Below the pieces are notes generated by a model that was not told the origin of the DNA, did no database searches, and worked only from the letters and a program-made list of their open reading frames with translations. The position numbers and the translations under genes were made by a program. Positions 58,415-64,000 of a stretch of 64,000 nt of DNA are shown in pieces (within the stretch, counting starts at the first letter, position 1; each line of letters begins with the position of its first letter). This stretch comes from Streptomyces dioscori. Lineage in GTDB: Bacteria > Actinomycetota > Actinomycetes > Streptomycetales > Streptomycetaceae. The stretch is taken from positions 288,285 through 352,284 of the forward strand of contig NZ_KZ679039.1 in assembly GCF_003024195.1 (NCBI RefSeq), written 5' to 3'.

Positions 58415-60250
58415 ATGGACGGGTTGAGCCCGGACGATCCGGGCTGGATAGGCAATTACCGACTGCTCGGCAGACTCGGCGAGGGCGGCATGGGGCGGGT
58501 GTACCTGGCCCGCTCCGACCGCGGCCGTACGGTCGCGGTCAAGGTCGTCCAGGAGCAACTGGCCCGCAAACCGGACTTCAGGCGGCGGTTCGCGCAGGAG
58601 GTCAAGGCCGCCCAGCGGGTCGGTGGCGAGTGGACGGCCCCCGTCCTGGACGCCGACACGGAGGCGCCGACCCCATGGGTCGCCACCGGTTACGTCGCCG
58701 GGCCCTCCCTCGCCGAAGTGGTGGACAAGCAGTACGGCCCGCTGCCCGCGAACTCCGTACGGGCCCTGGGCATCGGACTCGTCCGCGCGCTCCAGGCCAT
58801 CCACGGCGCCGGGCTCGTGCACCGCGACCTCAAGCCGTCCAACGTTCTGGTCACGATCGACGGCCCCCGCGTCATCGACTTCGGTATCGCCCGCGCCCTC
58901 GACCCCGCCATGCAGTCCACCGACGGGCTGACGATGACGGGCGCCGTCGTCGGCTCGCCCGGCTTCATGTCGCCCGAGCAGGTGCGCGGCGAGCGCGTGT
59001 CGTTCGCGAGTGACGTCTTCTGTCTCGGCGCCGTCCTCGCGTACACCGCGACGGGCAAGCTGCCGTTCGGTACCGGCGAGGGCGGGATCCACTCGCTGCT
59101 CTACCGGATCGCGAGCGAGGAACCGGACCTGACCGGGATTCCCGCGCCCTGGGATCAGCTGATCGCCTGGTGTCTGGTGAAGGATCCGTCCCAACGGCCC
59201 TCGCTGGAGACGCTGTCGGCGCGTATCGAGAGCATGGAGGACACCGGCGGCGCCTGGCTGCCGGGCGAGGTGCTGGCCGAGCTGGGCCGCCACGCCGTGC
59301 AGCTCCTCAACAGCGAGGACCCGCAGAGCCCCCAGCGCCTGCAGAGCCACGCGCTCGCCGCACAGGCGCCGCCGGCCGGAGCCGCGCAGCCCCCGGCACC
59401 CGCCCCGTTCCAGGGTTTCGGACCGCCCGTCTCGTACGACCCGGCCCACAGCCCGCCCCCGCCTCCCTGGCAGCAGAGTCCAGCGCCGGGCGGCTTCCAC
59501 GCCGGCAGCCCCAGCCCTCCGCCGGGCAGTCTTCACGCGGGCAGCCCCCCGCCCGGCAGCCTGCAGCCCTCGCCGCACTACTTCTCGCCGCGCCCGCCGG
59601 CCCGCTCGGCCCGCGGACTGGGTATCGGGCTGGCCGTCCTGCTCGGCCTCTATACCCTGCCCCTGCTGCTCAGAGGCGCCGTCCTGGGAGAGGTCTACCT
59701 CCGGCTCGACGCGCAGGACGGAACGGCCTCCCCCGGTGTCATCAGGGACTACGGGGCGCTGAACTTCGCGACGGACGCGCTGGACGCCCTCGAATCGGCG
59801 TTGGCGCTGGCCTTGTTGATCCTGTGGCCGATCTGGTTCCAGCGCATGCGCAACAACGCCGACACCTTCGCGCCCGTACGCCTGCGCTTCGCGCCCGGCC
59901 TGGCGGCCGGCGCCTGGTTCATCCCGTTCGTCAACCTCTTCATGCCCAAGCAGATGACGAACGACATCTGGACGGCGACGGCGGGCCGGGCCCGGGGCGC
60001 CGGGCGGTGGCTGATGCACACCTGGTGGTGGTGCTGGATCCTCTACGTCCTGGCCTACTCGAACAGCTTCTTCAGCAGCTGGTACAGCCACGACACCGTC
60101 TCCGCGGCCATGTCCGACATCATCGACACGCAGATCACCGCGTCCACCGGCGTCATCAGCGCGGTGGTGGCCGTCTTCTTCGTCAAGCGGCTCACCTCCA
60201 TGCAGCAGAAGCGCATCGACGAGGCGGCCCGGGGCATCGGGACCGCCTGA
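58415..60250 (+). CDS. Membrane serine/threonine protein kinase with DUF4328
   Basis: The 611-residue protein has a kinase domain (G-loop GEGGMG at 22-27, Lys43, HRDLKPSN with Asp138, DFG at 155-157, SPEQ), a Pro/Ser-rich linker, and a C-terminal membrane domain with four to five helices (GLGIGLAVLLGLYTLPLLLR, LESALALALLILWPIWFQRM, WWWCWILYVLAYSNSFFSSW) of the DUF4328 type. The kinase half is close to AfsK in sequence and layout, so AfsR could be a substrate, but that is inference. The ATG at 58415 follows AGAGGAAG. Confidence 0.92.
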   Translation: MDGLSPDDPGWIGNYRLLGRLGEGGMGRVYLARSDRGRTVAVKVVQEQLARKPDFRRRFAQEVKAAQRVGGEWTAPVLDADTEAPTPWVATGYVAGPSLAEVVDKQYGPLPANSVRALGIGLVRALQAIHGAGLVHRDLKPSNVLVTIDGPRVIDFGIARALDPAMQSTDGLTMTGAVVGSPGFMSPEQVRGERVSFASDVFCLGAVLAYTATGKLPFGTGEGGIHSLLYRIASEEPDLTGIPAPWDQLIAWCLVKDPSQRPSLETLSARIESMEDTGGAWLPGEVLAELGRHAVQLLNSEDPQSPQRLQSHALAAQAPPAGAAQPPAPAPFQGFGPPVSYDPAHSPPPPPWQQSPAPGGFHAGSPSPPPGSLHAGSPPPGSLQPSPHYFSPRPPARSARGLGIGLAVLLGLYTLPLLLRGAVLGEVYLRLDAQDGTASPGVIRDYGALNFATDALDALESALALALLILWPIWFQRMRNNADTFAPVRLRFAPGLAAGAWFIPFVNLFMPKQMTNDIWTATAGRARGAGRWLMHTWWWCWILYVLAYSNSFFSSWYSHDTVSAAMSDIIDTQITASTGVISAVVAVFFVKRLTSMQQKRIDEAARGIGTA

Positions 60251-60371
60251 CCGTCTGACCACCCGCGTCAGAGGGGGCCGGGCAGACCCGAAACCCGGCC
60301 CCCACCGACCTGGCCGACCAAATGCCCCACCGACCAGCGTCCGACCAACCAGCGTCCGACCGGTCAGAGCT

Positions 60372-61916
60372 CTAGCGGCCCAGGAAGATCGGGTTCGTGA
60401 ACGCCGCCAGCGCTCCCGGCAGCGGACCCGCCGCCGCCTCGTGCCGCACCTCCGCGCGTACGTACGCCGCGTACTGGGCCGTCGTACGCCACTCCACCGT
60501 GCCGGAGCCCGCCACCGGCAGGACGGCACCGGTGTGCAGGACGCCCTGGTCCGTGACGAAGCGGACCGTGCAGCGGGGTGCGCCCGAGACCTCCAGCCGG
60601 ACCGTGACCGGGTCGTCGCCGTCCACCTTCAACCGGCCGCCGATCCCCGCGTGTTCGCCCTTCGGGCCGGTCGCCGAGAACGACAGCGACACCGCCTTCG
60701 ACTCCGCCACGTACGACCGGCCCGCGCGGATGCCCTCCTGGATCGCCTCGCGGGACAGTTCGTCGGCGAGGACGACGGTCTGCGGGGTGCCGACCGGGTC
60801 GGGATCGCGGTGGGCGTCGCTGTTGCCCATCGCCGGAATCCAGTCCCGGCTCCCGCGACCCTCCCGTACGGAGGCCACCAGCATGCTGTCCCAGTCGGCG
60901 AGCGACACCTCGTCGTCGGGCCCGTACGCGCCGTTCCACACCTCGACCGCGTCCGCCTCGCCGAAGCCGAACTTCCAGTTGCAGCCGACGCAGGTGGCAT
61001 GCGGATGGGCGGGGACGACCAGACCGCCCGCCTGCCGGATGCGGCGCGCGTACTTGCCGAAGCGGTTGTCGCGGGCCCGGTAGCGCCAGTCGACGAACGT
61101 GCCCGGGTCCGTGCCGAGCGCCACGACGTGACCGTTCCTCGTCGTCACCTCCTCGCCCAGCAGGATCAGCAGCTCGCCGTCCGGGTGGGGGCCCGCCTGG
61201 TCGGCCCAGTGGGCGTGCGCGGAGTGCGTGTTGTGGTCGGACGAATTGATGAAGTCGAGGCCCGCCGCCCGCGCGAGCGCCGCGATCTCGGCCGGGGTAC
61301 GGCGGCCGTCCGAGTACCAGGAGTGCAGATGGCAGTCGCCCCGGTACCAGGCCCGGCCGCGCCCCTTGGCCCGCGACGGCGGGTACACCGGCTTCACCGT
61401 CTCGCCGGGCTCCCCGTACGTCAGCGTGACGGTGACCTCGTACGCGAGGCCCTGCGGAGCGACCGTGTAGGGGCCCAGCGCGATGTGCCAGGTGCCCTCG
61501 CGGACCGGGCCCGGGAGGTAGCCGGGCGTCGCGTCGTCGGCGCGGATGAAGAACTCCGTGCGCGCGCCGCCCGACCAGCCCCGGAAACCCCGTCCGCCCA
61601 GCTCGGTACCGTGCTGGTCGAAGATCCCGATGTCGAGCGCGTTGCCCACGGTGCCCGCCGGGACGGTCGGCCGCTCGTAGGTGTACGCGACCTTGATCTC
61701 CCGTACACCGGACGGGACTTCGACCGGCAGGTACACGAAGTCCGGCGAACCGGTGGGCAGGGTGCCGCGGACGGTCCGGGTCTCGGCGGCCTGGGCCGCG
61801 TCGGCGGCCTCGCTCGGGAAGCTCACGGTTCCCAACGTAAGCGCGGCGGCGGCCCCCGTCACGAACAGGGCGCGTCTGCCGACGCCGTGGTCACCGCTGT
61901 GGTCGTCCTCGCACAT
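60372..61916 (-). CDS. Secreted PHP-domain metallohydrolase (CehA/McbA family)
   Basis: The 514-residue protein has a twin-arginine-like signal (GVGRRALFVTGAAAALTLGT), an N-terminal beta domain, and a PHP hydrolase domain with metal motifs GDCHLHSWYSDGRRTPAEIA, NSSDHNTHSAHAHWAD, LGEEVTTRNGHVVALG, VPAHPHATCVGCNWKFGFGE and MGNSDAHRDPDP. CehA/McbA-type enzymes hydrolyse esters and carbamates with metals bound in the PHP site. Export by Tat fits a folded metalloenzyme. GGGAG precedes the ATG at 61916. Substrate unknown. Confidence 0.92.
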   Translation of the reverse strand: MCEDDHSGDHGVGRRALFVTGAAAALTLGTVSFPSEAADAAQAAETRTVRGTLPTGSPDFVYLPVEVPSGVREIKVAYTYERPTVPAGTVGNALDIGIFDQHGTELGGRGFRGWSGGARTEFFIRADDATPGYLPGPVREGTWHIALGPYTVAPQGLAYEVTVTLTYGEPGETVKPVYPPSRAKGRGRAWYRGDCHLHSWYSDGRRTPAEIAALARAAGLDFINSSDHNTHSAHAHWADQAGPHPDGELLILLGEEVTTRNGHVVALGTDPGTFVDWRYRARDNRFGKYARRIRQAGGLVVPAHPHATCVGCNWKFGFGEADAVEVWNGAYGPDDEVSLADWDSMLVASVREGRGSRDWIPAMGNSDAHRDPDPVGTPQTVVLADELSREAIQEGIRAGRSYVAESKAVSLSFSATGPKGEHAGIGGRLKVDGDDPVTVRLEVSGAPRCTVRFVTDQGVLHTGAVLPVAGSGTVEWRTTAQYAAYVRAEVRHEAAAGPLPGALAAFTNPIFLGR

Positions 61917-62116
61917 GTCTGCTGCTCCCGGTTCTCGTGGGTCATGGGCGGTGCATGGGGTGCATGGCGGTGCAGGAGTGGTACCGGCAATCCTCGTATT
62001 CAGCCGTGAACCTCGGGGCAAGGGAAGGGAACCGACAGCTTTCTGTGAATACCCGCCCCTGTGAATGCCGACCGGTCGGTATCGACACTTGTGCTGCGGG
62101 CCGGTAGAGATGGGGC

Positions 62117-62962
62117 ATGCGCATCTCCGTGACGATCTTCCTCACCGATGAGACGATCACTCCGACCCGGCTCGCCCGTGAGCTGGAGCAACGCGGCTTC
62201 GCCGGGCTCTATCTGCCCGAACACACCCACATCCCCGTGGAACGGACCACCCCGTACCCGGTGGGCGGTGAACTGCCGCCCGAGTACGGCCGCACCCTCG
62301 ATCCCTTCGTCGCCCTCGGCCAGGCGTCGGCCGTCACCGAGGCCCTCGCGCTCGGCACCGGCATCACGCTCGTCACCCAGCACGACCCGATCGACCTCGC
62401 CAAGCAGGTCGCGACCCTCGACCACCTCTCCGGGGGCCGCTTCACCCTGGGGATCGGCTTCGGCTGGAACGTCGAGGAAGCCGCCGACCACGGCGTCGAG
62501 TGGCGTACGCGGCGGGAGCTGGGCCGCGACCGGATGGCCCTGATGCGGGCGCTGTGGGCCGCCGAACCGACCGCGTACGAGGGGCGGTTCGGCTCGGTGC
62601 GGGCCAGCCACGTGTACCCCAAGCCCGCGCAGAAGCCGCGCGGGCCGGTCGTCGGGCCGCGCACGCTCATCGGGGGAGCGGCCGGACCCAAGCTCTTCGC
62701 GCACATCGCCGAGTACGCGGACGGCTGGCTGCCCATCGGCGGCCGGGGCCTCGCCGAGTCGCTGCCCGTGCTGCGGACCGCCTGGGCCGACGCGGGCCGC
62801 GACGCCGACAGCCTCCAGGTCGTGCCCTACGCCGTACTGCCCGGCGCCGGGAAGCTCGCGCACTACGCGGACCTCGGCATCGAGGAGGTCGTCCTGCAGC
62901 TGCCGCCGGCCGGCGAGGCCGAGGTACTGCGCGTACTGGACGAGTTCACGCCCTACTTGTAG
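62117..62962 (+). CDS. Luciferase-like (LLM), probably F420-dependent oxidoreductase 3
   Basis: The 281-residue TIM-barrel protein has MRISVTIFLTDETITPTRLA, GLYLPEHTHIPVERTTPYPV, ATLDHLSGGRFTLGIGFGWN and IGGAAGPKLFAHIAEYADGW. The F420-type LLM subfamily has this PEHTH segment. It lies 124 bases before fbiC, which makes the F420 precursor, so a functional link is plausible, but there is no shared operator of the catabolic regulon here. Substrate unknown. Short leader with GAGATGGGG. Confidence 0.92.
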   Translation: MRISVTIFLTDETITPTRLARELEQRGFAGLYLPEHTHIPVERTTPYPVGGELPPEYGRTLDPFVALGQASAVTEALALGTGITLVTQHDPIDLAKQVATLDHLSGGRFTLGIGFGWNVEEAADHGVEWRTRRELGRDRMALMRALWAAEPTAYEGRFGSVRASHVYPKPAQKPRGPVVGPRTLIGGAAGPKLFAHIAEYADGWLPIGGRGLAESLPVLRTAWADAGRDADSLQVVPYAVLPGAGKLAHYADLGIEEVVLQLPPAGEAEVLRVLDEFTPYL

Positions 62963-63086
62963 GGAGGCCTTGGACGAAGTCCTTGTAGGACGCCTGGGCA
63001 GCTCGCCCCCGTGGGCCGCCGCCGGTGTGTCGTTTGTGACGCGGCACACCGGTAATGCCTGATCACTGCGATCGTATGCTCGAAGG

Positions 63087-64000
63087 ATGACGACTTCCGC
63101 GACCTCCGGAACCGGGCCCACCGAGAACGCCATGCGCCGCGCCCTCAAACGCGCCCGCGACGGCGTCGCCCTCGACGTCACCGAGGCCGCCGTGCTGCTC
63201 CAGGCGCGCGGCGCCGACCTGGACGACCTCACCGCGTCCGCCGCCCGGGTGCGTGACGCGGGCCTGGCGGCGGCGGGCCGCCCCGGCGTGATCACGTACT
63301 CGAAGAGCGTCTTCATCCCGCTCACCCGGCTGTGCCGGGACAAGTGCCACTACTGCACGTTCGTCACCGTCCCGGGCAAGCTGCGCCGGGCCGGGCACGG
63401 CATGTTCATGTCCCCGGACGAGGTGCTGGACATCGCCCGCAAGGGCGCCGCCGAGGGCTGCAAGGAAGCCCTGATCACCCTCGGCGACAAGCCCGAGGAC
63501 CGCTGGCCCGAGGCCCGCGAATGGCTCGACGCGCACGGCTACGACGACACGATCGCGTACGTACGGGCCATCTCCATCCGCATCCTGGAGGAGACGGGCC
63601 TGCTGCCCCACCTCAACCCGGGTGTCATGTCGTGGACCGACTTCCAGCGGCTCAAGCCCGTCGCGCCGAGCATGGGCATGATGCTGGAGACCACCGCGAC
63701 CCGCCTGTGGAGCGAGCCCGGCGGCCCCCACTACGGCTCCCCCGACAAGGAGCCGGCCGTCCGGCTGCGCGTCCTGGAGGACGCCGGCCGCTCCTCCGTC
63801 CCCTTCACCAGTGGGCTGCTGATCGGCATCGGCGAGACGTACGAGGAGCGCGCGGACTCCCTCTTCGCACTGCGGCGGGTGTCGCGGGCCTACCACGGCA
63901 TCCAGGAACTGATCATCCAGAACTTCCGCGCCAAGCCGGACACGGCGATGCGCGGCATGCCGGATGCCGAACTGGACGAGCTGATCGCGACGGTCGCCGT
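63087..64000 (+). CDS. fbiC: FO synthase FbiC (bifunctional CofG/CofH), 5' part
   Basis: The first 304 residues are visible; the gene continues past the right edge. After a variable opening ([20 protein letters not shown]) comes the CofG-type radical-SAM domain with the iron-sulfur motif CRDKCHYC ([20 protein letters not shown]) and [20 protein letters not shown]. FbiC joins a CofG and a CofH half to make FO, the deazaflavin core of F420, from a pyrimidine and tyrosine. GAAGG abuts the ATG at 63087. Its place next to an LLM gene and downstream of afsR matches the S. coelicolor region as I recall it. Confidence 0.96.
   Translation, partial: MTTSATSGTGPTENAMRRALKRARDGVALDVTEAAVLLQARGADLDDLTASAARVRDAGLAAAGRPGVITYSKSVFIPLTRLCRDKCHYCTFVTVPGKLRRAGHGMFMSPDEVLDIARKGAAEGCKEALITLGDKPEDRWPEAREWLDAHGYDDTIAYVRAISIRILEETGLLPHLNPGVMSWTDFQRLKPVAPSMGMMLETTATRLWSEPGGPHYGSPDKEPAVRLRVLEDAGRSSVPFTSGLLIGIGETYEERADSLFALRRVSRAYHGIQELIIQNFRAKPDTAMRGMPDAELDELIATVA

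Noticed and set aside
60336..60366. ACCAGCGTCCGACC direct repeat between the kinase and PHP genes
   Set aside because: Only two short copies; too little to call an element.

Overview
The window is high-GC actinobacterial chromosome, almost certainly Streptomyces. The signs are GC-rich third codon positions, many ATGA/TGATG start-stop overlaps, leaderless-looking starts, a DUF397/XRE/HATPase module, and unmistakable afsK, afsS and afsR homologues followed by fbiC. No rRNA, tRNA, CRISPR array, insertion sequence or prophage was seen. I identified 61 protein-coding genes (one cut by the right edge), one broken gene and about 30 copies of a GC-rich intergenic repeat.

Layout: 0.4-2.6 kb, NDP-forming acyl-CoA synthetase. 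2.8-8.3 kb, two exported SRPBCC proteins, a membrane protein, a quinone-oxidoreductase-like enzyme, a LuxR-type pseudogene and a divergent TetR pair. 8.4-16.4 kb, a flavin monooxygenase, DoxX and DUF35 genes, a GNAT enzyme, PdxH, a small PPOX-fold enzyme, GtrA, a RibD-like reductase, an unknown protein and an NlpC/P60 hydrolase. 17.2-21.1 kb, thiolase-like, acyl-CoA dehydrogenase, DDN-like and TetR genes. 21.3-25.2 kb, a VOC protein with a collagen-like insert, then afsK. 25.7-29.9 kb, crotonase, DUF35, thiolase and acyl-CoA ligase. 30-37.3 kb, an ABC transporter, a two-component system and a secreted serine hydrolase. 37.5-42 kb, a small secreted peptide, afsS and afsR. 42.2-50.2 kb, amidohydrolases, two luciferase-like enzymes, an SDR and an aldehyde dehydrogenase. 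50.3-64 kb, an SDR/SDR/TetR operon, the XRE/DUF397 module, a toxin-antitoxin-like pair, a secreted peptidase, a second Ser/Thr kinase, a PHP hydrolase, an F420-type luciferase-like enzyme and the start of fbiC.

The main discovery is a dispersed catabolic regulon. A palindrome close to CTGACG-NNN-CGTCAG occurs at 12 intergenic sites, in front of the acyl-CoA synthetase (two sites), DoxX-DUF35, both thiolase-like genes, the acyl-CoA dehydrogenase, the acyl-CoA ligase, the amidohydrolase, both luciferase-like genes, and overlapping the start codon of the TetR gene at 20479-21126. These genes together look like a CoA-dependent pathway with retro-aldol and F420/flavin steps, for a substrate I cannot identify. 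They are interleaved with the AfsK-AfsR-AfsS antibiotic-regulation genes.

AfsK (soluble Ser/Thr kinase) is known to phosphorylate AfsR, which activates afsS. All three are here, with an AfsR/PhoP-like box in front of afsS. AfsS carries five repeats, and a small exported peptide just downstream carries a similar motif. Several encoded enzymes (LLM, DDN-like and PPOX-fold proteins) belong to families that often use F420, whose precursor FO is made by FbiC.
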